Source: Schizochytrium sp. TIO01 (Eukaryota; Sar; Bigyra; Thraustochytrida; Thraustochytriidae). Taken from it: DNA of 64,000 nt. Every line of letters starts with the position of its first letter. Within the stretch, counting starts at the first letter, position 1. The notes under the pieces are model-generated. The model worked only from the letters and a program-made list of their open reading frames with translations. It did no database searches and was not told the DNA's origin. The stretch covers positions 1,012,001-1,076,000 of the forward strand of contig SMSO01000036.1 in assembly GCA_004764695.1 (NCBI GenBank), given 5' to 3'. The translations under genes and the position numbers were made by a program. Shown here piece by piece: positions 24,192-34,722 of this stretch.

Positions 24192-25334
24192 ATGGCAAAC
24201 ATGAGGCGCCTGAAGCTTGAGCTTTTCCTCACTGTCTGCCTGTGCCTATTGACATTTGTTGAATCTCGTCCACATGCTACTACACATTTGCGCTCGAGGT
24301 CACGAACACTAAGTAGCACAAGCAACTCCATCCCGAGTGAATATGCATCAGATGATGAAGTGCCTGAAAAGGCATATGACGATAGTGATGAAGATCTTGA
24401 CGATGATGTAGAGATTACATACTACAACGACGATGGAGTTATAACAATTGCTGAACCAACCAGCGACATCGAGCCTCGCGGCGATGGATACACGAGTGAA
24501 GATAACGATGGAACTGTTACTATTGAAGATGGCGAACCCACGGACGACATCGAGCCTCGTGGCGACGGATCCACCACTGACGACGATGATGATGATGATG
24601 GGGTCGTGACTATTGCTGATGGAACAATCGAAATCGATCCCCCTGTCGAGGACTACTCATCTGATGATGAAGACCATCCTGTAACAGATAGGAAAATGCC
24701 TGTAGAAGCAAGCGAAGACGACGATGGACTCGTCACCATTACTGATGGAACAATTGAAATCGATCCCCCTGTCGAGGACTACTCATCTGATGATGAAGAC
24801 CAACCCGTAACAGACAGACAGACAAGCGAAGACGACGATGGACTCGTCACCATTACTGATGGAACAATCGAAATCGATCCTCCTGTCGAGGACTACTCAT
24901 CTGATGATGAAGACCAACCCGTAACAGACAGACAGACAAGCGAAGACGACGATGGGCTCGTCACCATTACTGATGGAACAATCGACATCGATCCCCCTGT
25001 CGAGGACTACTCATCTGATGATGAAGACCAACCCGTAACAGACAGACAGACAAGCGAAGACGACGATGGGCTCGTCACCATTACTGATGGAACAATCGAC
25101 ATCGATCCCCCTGTCGAGGACTACTCATCTGATGATAAAGACCAACCCGTAACAGACAGACAGACAAGCGAAGACGACGATGGGCTCGTCACCATTACTG
25201 ATGGAACAATCGACATCGATCCTCCTGTCGAGGACTACTCATCTGATGATGAAGACCAACCCGTAACAGACAGACAGACAAGCGAAGACGACGATGGTGT
25301 TGTCACAATCGCAAATGATGAATACGACGACGAC

Positions 25335-25366
<32 letters not shown>

Positions 25367-26744
25367 TGATTATGAGAGTACCGAAGACGACGATGATGAT
25401 GACGACTACGAGAGTGAAGATAACTTCAACAATATTGTTCTTGAATACACCACCCAAGGTTCATCGGATGAAGATAATGATTCGGATAACAACAGCAATG
25501 ATAACAACTCTACTGATGATGAGCGGCGTCGGTACACTCGAGGCTCGTTCAAGAAGATTGACCTCACGAGCCTTGTTCAAAAACCAAGCACTTCGAGTAT
25601 CGTTGGAGGCACAGAAGTTCCATCAACAAGCAATTATCAATTTATTGTGTCCCTTCAGAAAGGCTCGACGAACTTCGCATACTGTGGCGGTAGTCTTATT
25701 TCAAAACGTGTTGTCATGACCGCAGGCCACTGCATCAGCTATGCAGTTCCTACACGGGTTGTAATTGGCGCGTATAATCTTGCAGATGTTTCCTCAGACA
25801 ACATTTACTATGTGGAAACTGCTATCATTCATCCATCATATGTCGGTGTGCAGAATGATGTCGCGCTGCTATACCTCACAAAGGATGTGACAAATGTAAG
25901 CCCAGTAGAAATTAGTCGTGAAATGTTTGCTTCGCCTCAAGAGGCCAATGGTCAAATGCTTACCGTCATAGGATGGGGCTATACTTCTGAAGGAGCAGGA
26001 GTGGTGCAAAAGAAACTCCGTGAGGTAGACGTACCCGTTGTAAGCCAAACTAAGTGCTCCGAAAGTTACTCCGGAATCAAGAGTAGCATGATTTGCGCAG
26101 GCTACGATGTAGATGGAAAGGATAGCTGCTCGGGCGATTCTGGTGGACCCCTCTTTTACACGGACAATATCACTGGTGCTATAACTCAAGTTGGTATTGT
26201 TTCGTTTGGAAGCGGCTGCGCTCGCGCAAAGTACTATGGTGTATATGCTCGCCCTTCATATTTCATCAACTGGATTGAAGATACGCTTGAAGGCTACGGT
26301 GAGGTCTTAGGGTCTGGCACAGCAAGTCCAACAATTGCACCAACCCCTGCCCCAACAGTCTCCTCTGATGCTGACGAACAAGCTGAATATGACTATTGTA
26401 TCAGCTACGGCAATAAGAAAAAGTGTACTAGATCTGCTCGGTCCAATCGGTGTTTCTGGAACACAGGCGAAGTAGATAACATGCCTTCAAGCACTTGTCT
26501 TCCGGTCTGGATGGAACCATCGCAGGCACCAACGCCAGCACCCTCTGTCCTTGTACTCGATACACTCTCCGACTTTGAAGACGAAATGAACTTCTGTGCT
26601 ACAAACAAAGCTAGTTTATGCACATCTGGAAGTAGGGCAAGCCGTTGCTTCTGGAACAAAAAGCGAAATGGCTACCTTTCTGTTAAAGCATTCTACAACA
26701 CGTGCTTACCACTATATCTCAAGACTCTTTTCTCCGGTGCTTAA
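24192..26744 (+). CDS. Secreted trypsin-like serine protease with acidic repeat pro-region
   Basis: An 850-residue secreted S1-family protease. Residues 1-25 form a signal peptide (hydrophobic LFLTVCLCLLTFV). Residues about 40-460 are extremely acidic and include tandem 38-residue units (about 135-363) and a poly-Asp run. The protease domain begins at IVGG (Ile470). The catalytic triad is complete: His513 in TAGHC, Asp556 in NDVALLYL and Ser650 in GDSGGP. Asp644, six residues before the serine, together with conserved pocket glycines, predicts cleavage after Lys or Arg. Two cysteine modules (about 734-778 and 800-845) with an RCFWN core and a final TCLP follow, spaced by Pro/Thr linkers. The residue before IVGG is Ser rather than Arg or Lys, so activation would need a different protease from the usual one. 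The acidic region may act as an inhibitory or calcium-binding propeptide; this is inference. Confidence 0.9.
24594..25280 (+). repeat. 114-bp coding minisatellite, six units
   Basis: Within the protease gene, a 114-base unit (38 codons) recurs with exact period: equivalent points lie at 24711, 24825, 24939, 25053, 25167 and 25281. Each unit encodes SEDDDGLVTITDGTIEIDPP, then VEDYSSDDEDQPVTDRQT. The first unit is divergent and longer; the later ones differ by a handful of bases, such as Glu/Asp at one position and Glu-to-Lys in one copy. A partial seventh start passes into a GAC/GAT tract coding for poly-Asp (about 25323-25368). Confidence 0.95.
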
Positions 26745-27226
26745 GAGACTTGCCACTCTTGCTGAAAAGATGGTCACCTTGGGTTTGCTTTCTTCATGTT
26801 GTTCAATTTATCTTCATGGGAATTGTTATTATCTACCATGTCATAGCATAACACTTTTGCATGCGGCTCGTCGAAGAAGGTTAATCCCTGAAAGTAATAC
26901 ACTGTCACTTGTCTCAAATGTAGAATAAATTCTAAAAAGTTTTGATTGCAACTCTCGCATACGATGGAGAGCCTAAATTATATCACTTCATTTTGTAAAT
27001 TGAGGTATTGCTTCGCTGAAGGCTCTTGGATATGTTTATGAAGACAGGATAAAATCAAGACAATATACAAGAATTCGGCAAGTAAAGAGGAACCAGAGCG
27101 ATTCTTGCGTGGTTTTGTAGAAAGAAAAACAATTTATAATGTTCACAGTAGTAGACCTAATGAAACTTGAATTGCGAAACTCAAGATTCCTTTATGGAAA
27201 CAACGTTCTGTTCACTCCAGGGGTTG
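26745..27226. other. Convergent 3' intergenic region
   Basis: This 482-base gap separates the tail-to-tail protease and Sec14-like genes. An AATAAA-type sequence at about 26925 could serve polyadenylation of the protease mRNA. No gene is seen. Confidence 0.5.
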
Positions 27227-28993
27227 CTAAACCAATGGAATTCCAGCGTTCTCAAGAGCCTGACACAAAGTTTCATGTTCCACACTAAGACGTTCTTTTT
27301 CGGCCTTTAGCCGAACAAGATCCAGATCCACGGTCACGGAATTTGTTTCGTCATTCATAAAATTTCGTGCGAATGTGATAGCACGTTGATGAGCACTAGT
27401 TTCTTCAAGGATATCTGCGAGCTCCTCTCTTAGCTTAGTTGCCTTTGTTTCCAAGTCTAGTACTTCTTGATCTATCACGGACCCGCCCGATATCAAAGGC
27501 TCTGAGGAAACCCTTACTCTATCTGAAACTTGTGCCAGAGCTGCGGCTTGCAAACCTTTCATTTCACTCTTACGCTCTTCAATTTGCCTACGCAAATACT
27601 CGTTTTCTTCTAAGGTCTCCCGCTCGACGAGCTCAAACTCCAAGTAAGACTGTAAAAGAGCTACCTGAAGATCCTGCACCGAGCTCGTTAGTAACTGCTT
27701 ACCTGGGGTGCTCATCCGCGTTTGCCGTAGTCTTTTCTCCTTTGCAACTAATTTTTCTTCTTCTCTACTTGTAGAACCATCATCTGATGGCGTTGAAGTT
27801 GCTGCTGTTGCTCTTGATCCTACTGCTTCAACTGTTGTGGTGGCATTGGTGGGGTTGGCTGTAACCTCACGTTCGAACGCGTTAGCCTCCTGGTGTAGAT
27901 TCTTAGAAACGATTTTGGTTTCCACTTTGGTGGAGTCTAGCATATTTGTTCCACTTACTGTCGATACTGCATCCCTTGTGGAGCTCCCGGTTGAGGCCAC
28001 CATGGTGCTATTAGGGGGGGAGGGAGCAGAGGATGTCTCAAGCGCTGCGGCAGCTTGTGACTTCTCCTCTTTCTCTTCGCGATCTAATCGAGCGTAGAAT
28101 CTCTCGGTGACCTGACTAGCGTGATCTTCGTAAGTGAGCGGGGGGGCTTTTCCGCCGTAGTCACTTGGGATCTCCGAAGGGTCAATTACTTCCTCCAAAT
28201 ACTTGAAGTAATCAGAGCGAACTATACGCAACTTAGCAACGGTGTCCTTATCCAGGAAGGTCTTCACGATGGCCCAAACAGCAGAAAAAATGAAGGGAGC
28301 ATTAATGAGAATAGAACGAAACATGCGCTCCGGGAAAAAAGTCTGGTCAATCTGCATCGTTTTCTTCATAATGCTATAAAACGGCTTCTTGAGCTGAGAC
28401 GTAGACCCGTTCTCGAGATCCATCACGACAGTGAATTGAGCGTCGAGCGGGCTATAGTCCTTAATACCCATTTTTCGAAGCTGAAGATCACGCATTCGCA
28501 TCATCCGCTCGCGAAGCCAGGCATGATAGCGAATAAAATTTGTTTCGTTCACCTGTTCCAAAATCTGGTGTACGTTTAAGTAGCACGCTCGAGCATATAG
28601 AACAGGATGCCCATAGCGATCAGTACCACGAATATATAGCGGATAGCGCTCATGGATGAATTTGGGGTCGCCTTTGCACTGCAACACATCTTTCGCAGGC
28701 AGCCGATAAATCCGTTCAAGATTGAATTCCTCAAACCAGTCTGTATACTGGTCAATCTGTTTCGCAGCGGCATCAACATCTCCATTTGTGGCAATAATGA
28801 ACCTGCTCAGGAACGACACCTCATCTTCCGCAGACTCCTTCATTCGTGTTTGAACCTTTGCATTGCCTCGCAGATGTTCACGGAGTCGATCTCTTTGGAC
28901 CATGAAATCTAAAGTCGACGAAGGTACATCTGCTTTACGTTCCACCGCTCCTTCACCAGGAAAGGTGCCAGTAGGCATTTGCAAAGCAGGCAT
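27227..28993 (-). CDS. Sec14-like CRAL-TRIO lipid-transfer protein with C-terminal coiled coil
   Basis: A 588-residue protein with a CRAL-TRIO N-terminal helical region at about 35-100 (FLSRFIIATNGDVDAAAKQI) and a lipid-binding lobe at about 115-290. Diagnostic parts are GTDRYGHPVLYAR, the stretch FFPERMFRSILINAPFIFSA, then KTFLDKDTVAKLRIV and a final PSDYGGK. These match the Sec14 gate helix and PYGG-like end. Such proteins carry phosphoinositides or other lipids between membranes. Residues about 310-420 are low-complexity Ser/Thr/Ala. Residues about 420-585 are predicted coiled coil, not GOLD, so this is not the SEC14L1-type architecture. The ATG start is clear, and a second ATG follows five codons later. 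The 5' end faces a possible divergent gene starting about 80 bases away. Confidence 0.88.
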   Translation of the reverse strand: MPALQMPTGTFPGEGAVERKADVPSSTLDFMVQRDRLREHLRGNAKVQTRMKESAEDEVSFLSRFIIATNGDVDAAAKQIDQYTDWFEEFNLERIYRLPAKDVLQCKGDPKFIHERYPLYIRGTDRYGHPVLYARACYLNVHQILEQVNETNFIRYHAWLRERMMRMRDLQLRKMGIKDYSPLDAQFTVVMDLENGSTSQLKKPFYSIMKKTMQIDQTFFPERMFRSILINAPFIFSAVWAIVKTFLDKDTVAKLRIVRSDYFKYLEEVIDPSEIPSDYGGKAPPLTYEDHASQVTERFYARLDREEKEEKSQAAAALETSSAPSPPNSTMVASTGSSTRDAVSTVSGTNMLDSTKVETKIVSKNLHQEANAFEREVTANPTNATTTVEAVGSRATAATSTPSDDGSTSREEEKLVAKEKRLRQTRMSTPGKQLLTSSVQDLQVALLQSYLEFELVERETLEENEYLRRQIEERKSEMKGLQAAALAQVSDRVRVSSEPLISGGSVIDQEVLDLETKATKLREELADILEETSAHQRAITFARNFMNDETNSVTVDLDLVRLKAEKERLSVEHETLCQALENAGIPLV

Positions 28994-29072
28994 TTCAAGA
29001 AGGCACTAACTTTTGTTCTAAAACCCCCTCACGTTGGAAACCGCCACTTCGACAGCAGCTCTCCACAGCACA

Positions 29073-29587
29073 ATGATGCCAGCGAGCCTCCTGCCAGTGC
29101 TTCTTCGCAGTAGCTTTGCGGTCTCCAGCTTCACAAGCGAAGTCTAGCTCTGCGAGCAGAAACAGCTTTGTATGCGCAAATCAAGTCAATTCTCAATTAC
29201 GCGATCACTCTGTACACTCTATCTACTACCTAATTCCTAAGGGCAGCCACACCCTACACAATCTCGTACTAAGCTACTATAAACAGTATATGGCTTGCAT
29301 TGCAAAGAGTGACTACTATGCACCGCTAAGTGTTCGTTAGAACCAGAGCGCTAGACTTCTGGATAGCTCCAGTTAAGACTCTGCTGCTGTTCTTGAACTT
29401 AAAGGTGAGCAGGAATGAAGATATTATTGGACAACGTATTACGGATTTGAGACAGCTTGGCCTGAGAGAGCCTATGAATCATTACTTGGACTTGCGGCGA
29501 GATGAAATCCAATTTTATCAAGATGAGTTGTTGCCAAAGTACCTTCTGTACCAGCAAAAGCCCTTTTTCATGTACGTTTCCATGTAA
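29073..29587 (+). other. Possible small spliced or broken gene
   Basis: Two adjacent ATGs at 29073 and 29076 open a short frame reading MPASLLPVLLRSSFAVSSF, hydrophobic and basic like a mitochondrial presequence, which then stops. Further on, 29330-29587 is open in another frame and encodes a charged, protein-like segment including DLRRDEIQFYQDELLPKYLL. The first ATG lies only 79 bases from the start of the Sec14-like gene on the other strand, a spacing that suits a divergent pair. I could not find a convincing set of splice sites to join the parts. No family is recognised. Confidence 0.25.
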
Positions 29588-30373
29588 CCAGACGTGGCTG
29601 GTCACGAAGAAGGATTGTGCCGTACAAAATGTGAATAAGGTTACATGCAAGATATTCGAACTTTGAGTGAGGTACTACTATGGACTTGTATATTAAGTTC
29701 TTTTATGTGAGTAAAAATGGAATGGATGCTGAGCGAATTCACAATTCGTGATCATATTCAAGCGATTGCAACTTGATTGTTTGTAGAGATGCTCCCAACA
29801 TTTAGTGCAGTGTTGATACTTTAAGCGCTTAAAAACGAATTCACATCGCACGAAGTAGAATCCTGGTGATCGCCCACAGCTGGATCATTTTTTTCATTGA
29901 ACCACTCCTTGGAGATATGATTCTTTGATACTTTCAATCTTTCCTCAATTTACTCCAATTCATCAAATTAAGATCTTAAATGATGCTTAAATCAGAATCT
30001 TTATCAGAGCCTCCGTCCAGGATTTCTGTGAGCAGGCCTCGATCGCAAAAAAGGCCTGTCTAAAGTATTTGCTAATAAATGAATAAATTTTGACTCCAAT
30101 TTAGAACAACCCTCTTCAGTACTTCTAACTCACATTCAGACGAAAAGATACTATGTCTTTCCAAAGTATCCACAGCCACGCCTGATCACCGCATCGAGGC
30201 AACAGTCTCAAAAGTCTCAGCAGCAGGAATAGCAGCGGCAAAGACGACTACAATGATTCAAGGGTAACAATACAAAAACAAGAACAATAATAAAGAAAAA
30301 AAAAAAAGAAAAAAAAAGAAAAAAAGATCGATTTTGAGCTCAAAGTGAATTAAATCCAAAATTGGCATCGTCG

Positions 30374-30397
30374 CTGATAGCCTTGCGGAGCTATCAG
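30374..30397 (+). promoter_or_regulatory. Perfect 8-bp leader hairpin before the nuclear-protein ATG
   Basis: CTGATAGC (30374-30381) and GCTATCAG (30390-30397) are exact reverse complements with an 8-base loop. The hairpin ends 22 bases before the ATG at 30420, so it would sit in the 5' leader if transcription starts upstream. It could affect scanning or bind a protein. No function is established. Confidence 0.4.
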
Positions 30398-30419
30398 AAG
30401 TTGCGGGCTGCCACTTGGG

Positions 30420-33400
30420 ATGAAGCGGTCTCGAGCTGCAGCCGCGCTGGCGGCGCTTTGTCCGCCGCGGAAGCGCGGGGAGCGTGGCGCTGCTGCAGCG
30501 GCCTTAGCGGCGGCGTCAAGCGCCGCAGATGACCTCAACACCGCCGGTCGCGAGGCGCTCTCGCTGCAAGAAGTTGTGACGTCCTCAGTTTTGCATGTGC
30601 TAGGCCAGTTCGAAGAGCCTTTCGAAGGTACCTTTGAGGAGCTCGCAGAGATGGTGGAGGATGCTGCCAAACAGTTGGCAGCGGACCCCGAGTTTGAGCA
30701 AGCGTGGGTACGGAGCTGCTTGAACGTCTTCCTGGCTTTGGGTCTGCTTGAGGAGACGAAAATCAAGCCTGTTGTGGAGAAAAAACCAGGTGAGATTTCC
30801 CAGAAAACTTCGCAGGGACTACCTCAGAACAAGTCCGAGACAAAGGATTCTCCAAATGGCAAGGTTCCCGAGAACGGTGTAAAAAAAGATAGTTTTGTAA
30901 AGGACGACTCTGAGAACGGCGCCAAGGGCGATGATTCCGAGAAGGATAGCGCTGGGAAGATTAAGCCCCCAAAAGACGTCTCTGAGACAATTTCATCGTC
31001 TGAAAAGGATGAACCTACGGAAGACAAAGTCCGGAAGGATGACCCTAATGCCTCTTACGATTGTGCTGTAACGGGTTCTGAAGAAACATCCCAAAAGGAT
31101 CTTGAAAAGACGACAAAGATTGACCCTCCAAATTCACAGGATTCTAAGAACTCTGACATGGAAGAGCTCAAAGAATCGCCAAAAACGAAAACAAAGAAAA
31201 ACCTAGAATTGAAATCGGGGCTATTTGCTACAAAGGCAAAATGTTCCGAGGGACCTAAAGAACTAGAGGACGGCCTGGACATGCGCAAACTGATCTGCGA
31301 GGATGTTGTGGATACTAAGGACTCTGTGAAGGGAGCGGGTTCAATTCGCCATCTAGCTTCAACACTGCCACTGGGTCTGTCAGTGCGAAGAGATCAAGAT
31401 CATGTGCTGACGAACATTGACATGATGATTGCCCGGGTCCTGCACTTGGAAGTAGAAAAGCAAAAACTTGAGCGCGAAGAAGAATCTGCTTTGAAAGAAG
31501 TTTTCCAAAACTCACTGGAGCATTTTGAGGCCCCGCTCAGCCCTGATAGCAAAATCTCAGGCCCAAAAGATAAAGCCGAAGGAACAAAGCTGTCTACTCC
31601 GAATCGAACTCTGAAAGATGCCGCGGAAGCAGCGGCTACCGCTGCAGCAATTACAGATGTAGGCGATGGCTTAGAACCTGGTGGAAACTTCAGTCGCTAT
31701 GATGAGTATCTTCATGCTGTACCAGCGGGACGTGCTATAGAGCCACCTGTAAGGTCTGCGAAAGACCACAGCCGCCACAGCGAGCCTGCTCTGCCACCTT
31801 TGCCTGACAATAATCGTACGCGCTTTTTTTTACCGGGTAGGGCTAGTCTTATGCCAATCGGTCTTGAAAAGGAGCTAGAGACCAATGCGAGTGTCTCATC
31901 CCGAAACGTTAGCGCATCAAACTCTGGATTAGGATTTACTGCAGCCTCTTCCTCAATTCAGTATAGTAGCGAGATGGACATTCTTGACGTGGAGGCAGCC
32001 GCACGACTGAAGAAGGCTCGCGAACATATTAACCGTGTACGTGAAGTAGTCTTCCAGAGTGGTCCGAGGGTTTTTGATCAATTGCTAGAAGCAAGGCAAC
32101 GCTTTCTTGCTACGCAACTAAGAGTGAACAATGCCAATCCTAACAATGAGAGAAGCCGCAGCGAAAGTTTGGACGAAAGTCTGGACTCTGTTCGACGCCT
32201 TGGGCCAAGGGATGGCCCCAAGGTACGCGCGCCGAAATTTTTGCCCTCTATACAGTCATTTGTGGGACCTTCTATGGGCGTTCAACTTCACGAGGAATTG
32301 GACACAAGACCATTTGACTTTGCTGATATTGTTGTGCAATTTCGTGTGAGCGGAACCGACGATCCCAAATCATCCTCGTTCTCACCTTTGGCTAGAGTTA
32401 AGAGTGTGGACTCCATGACAAAGACCCCTCCACTAGAAGCAGAGGCCGGCTTGGCATCACCCGGTGCTAATACTCAGCAAAGCACTCAAACAGCCAAACA
32501 GGGCAGTGAAGGGGATGTCCGCAACTTTGAAGACGCCGCGAAGAAGACTGCAGAAGGCACAGATGTAGATTTGCCTTCCTGGCGTGAGTATGACTGGCGG
32601 AAGGATCCGGAAACACCTGGTCCCTTTGCCCCTCTGGATGATTGGCACGACGAAGCGTACACTAAACGTCACATGATCGCCCGTGAGGAAGCAAGTGCTG
32701 AATGGGAGGCTCACTTAGAGGAAAAGAAACGATTGAAAGAAGAAGAACGAGTTCGACGTCAATCCCTCTCCCATAAGGCGAGATCTCCGCGAGATCGACG
32801 CAAGTCAACCCCATCAGGATCGCCACGGAGCGCTAACAATAACAGTGAGGATGCAGTCCGACGACTTAATGCTTTATCTCGACGATCTCGTATTGCAACT
32901 GAAAAGGCGGCTGCAAAGGAAGCGGCTGCAGCTATTGAACGCACCAGCGAGGAACCTTCTGTGCCGATTACAAACGAGTGTTTACCCGTAGATATTCCAA
33001 CTGTGGACTCCCTTGAGGTAGTGGCAAGGACAATAGAAGAGGGAGATGACGATGCTATGGAGGTGGATGAGAAAATAAATCTCAACACCTCACATGATCG
33101 GTCTGAGAAGGCTAGTGAGAAGGACAAAATTAATGCTGAAAGCACAAGCAAAACCGACGAAGACAAGGTCATTCACAAAGATGAAAGTACAAGTCGAGGC
33201 TCGTCTGAGGATGTGGTTGGTCTAAAACCAGAACCAAAGAAAGACAAGGTTGAAAACCAAGAATCAGGTGATGGTGACGAAGTTCAAAGCGAAGATTCTT
33301 CAAATAATCCCGATACGAAGACAATTGAGGAACCTTCTGATACGATCAACTTGACTAAGGGAAATGAAACAAAACCCGAGTCAGATGTGGAAGAAGTCGC

Positions 33401-34402
33401 AGAGATTGTTGGAAATGGTGACGATGAGGAGCATAGAGGAGCTGAGCAAAATGATGATGGCGACAGTGATATTTGTACCAAAAAGGGCGACTTAGATGCT
33501 GAAGATGAAAAGGGTACCTCGTCAATGAACTCTGAAGTCGAAGAAGACGAAGAAGACAAGGAGGGTAGAAAGGAGGATATAGATGCTGAAAGCACAGAAG
33601 AGAAAATTCTGCAACCTAAGAAGATCATTGTCGAAGATACAGACGAGGAACCAAAACCAAAACACGAAGACGAAGACAAAGAGGAAGAGAAAGAAGGCGA
33701 AGAAGAAGACGCTGAAGAGGACGGGGAAGAAGACGAAGAAGAGAAGAAGAAGCAGCAGAAGAAGAAGAAGAAGAAGAAGAAGAAGAAGAAGAAGATGCTG
33801 AAGAAGACAGGGAAGAGGGAGAAAAAGAAAACAAGGATTCCAGTGATGAGGATGATGAGGATGAGAAAGAGGATGATAAGGGTCAAGCAGAAGATAGCGA
33901 ATCTGATGCCAAGGAAAGCGAAAATACGAAAACAATTCAAGAACCAGATGGGGATTTAACTCGCCCTCGCACTCGGACCAGGCGGAGATCTAGTAAGATT
34001 GCAGAAAGCACCCCTCGGAAGAGTCAGCGAAATGCTGCCTCAATTACTTCTGAAAACCCCACACCAATGATTACACGGTCAAGGCGTAGCAATGTAGATG
34101 TGAACCCTGTAAGTCAAATAACAGGACCTCGTACTCGGAAACGGCGCGCAAGTGCTCTCATCGAAGCTGCTGAAAATTCTACAAAACCAGCAACGGCTGA
34201 AAGTCCCACGAAGAGTATCTCTCCCAAGCCTCAAACAAGGCAGTTGCGAAGATCATCCAGGGGTGCTGCTGTAGCGGAAGCAATTACAGGCACACCAGCA
34301 AGGTCAACCCGATCCCGTAGCGCTGCAAAAAGAACAGCTAGTGCTGAAGAAGAGGCATCGACACCAGCTCCGCGCAGGTCAAAGCGTCAGCGTAAACGCT
34401 AA
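30420..34402 (+). CDS. Large acidic nuclear protein, unknown family, with frameshift
   Basis: I do not recognise this protein. The frame opening at the ATG 30420 runs 1,179 codons. Inside a GAA tract (about 33,740) it leaves its acidic composition and becomes Lys/Arg/Met-rich until a stop at 33959. A neighbouring frame stays acidic through the tract and continues in Ser/Arg-rich, protein-like sequence to 34402. One base missing near 33741 explains both, giving about 1,327 residues. Visible parts: a basic start with PPRKRGER (likely nuclear signal); a helical segment about 40-110; long Glu/Lys/Asp/Ser-rich stretches; a helical stretch about 515-570 (ARLKKAREHINRVREVVFQS); a conserved-looking SWREYDWRKDPETPGPF; a very acidic region; and a basic tail with repeated TRSRRS or TRKRRAS motifs ending RRSKRQRKR. 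A chromatin or nucleolar role is inferred from composition only. Confidence 0.65.
33735..33796 (+). repeat. GAA/AAG triplet repeat at the frameshift
   Basis: About 55 bases of almost pure GAA with one GCAGCA interruption. A GA lacking its third base (near 33741-33742) marks the change of frame. Read in one frame the tract encodes poly-Lys, in the other poly-Glu. Confidence 0.85.
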
Positions 34403-34722
34403 GGGAAAATGAGGAATATGCGACATCGTCAGGCTCATTTGTGTACTCATGTACTACCGGTCTTGGAAAACTCACTGGTGCCGTAGACCCACAGCTCGGA
34501 TATAATAAACGATGTGACATGCAATGGTGCACAGTACAGCAGCGCAGATATACAAGATATAACAATAACATTTTCTTTTCCCTCTTGAGTCCTCTCACGT
34601 TTGCAGTTACATATATGATTTTCTTATTTTTTTCAAAGTATTAAAATTGAGACTTAGTACCAGGTGAACCATGAAGTGTATGCATTATAAAGATGAAGTA
34701 GCAGCACGTGGTAGAAATAAGT
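34403..34722. other. Short convergent 3' intergenic region
   Basis: This 320-base gap separates the convergent nuclear-protein and DNAJC3-like genes. No gene or structured RNA is seen. Confidence 0.5.

Larger units (their letters stand above)
28994..30419. other. Spacer between Sec14-like and nuclear-protein genes
   Basis: This 1.4-kb gap holds the possible small gene noted at 29073-29587. The rest shows no gene. It includes an A-rich tract at 30294-30325 (runs of A broken by single G), 95 bases before the next gene, and a leader hairpin listed separately. Confidence 0.5.
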
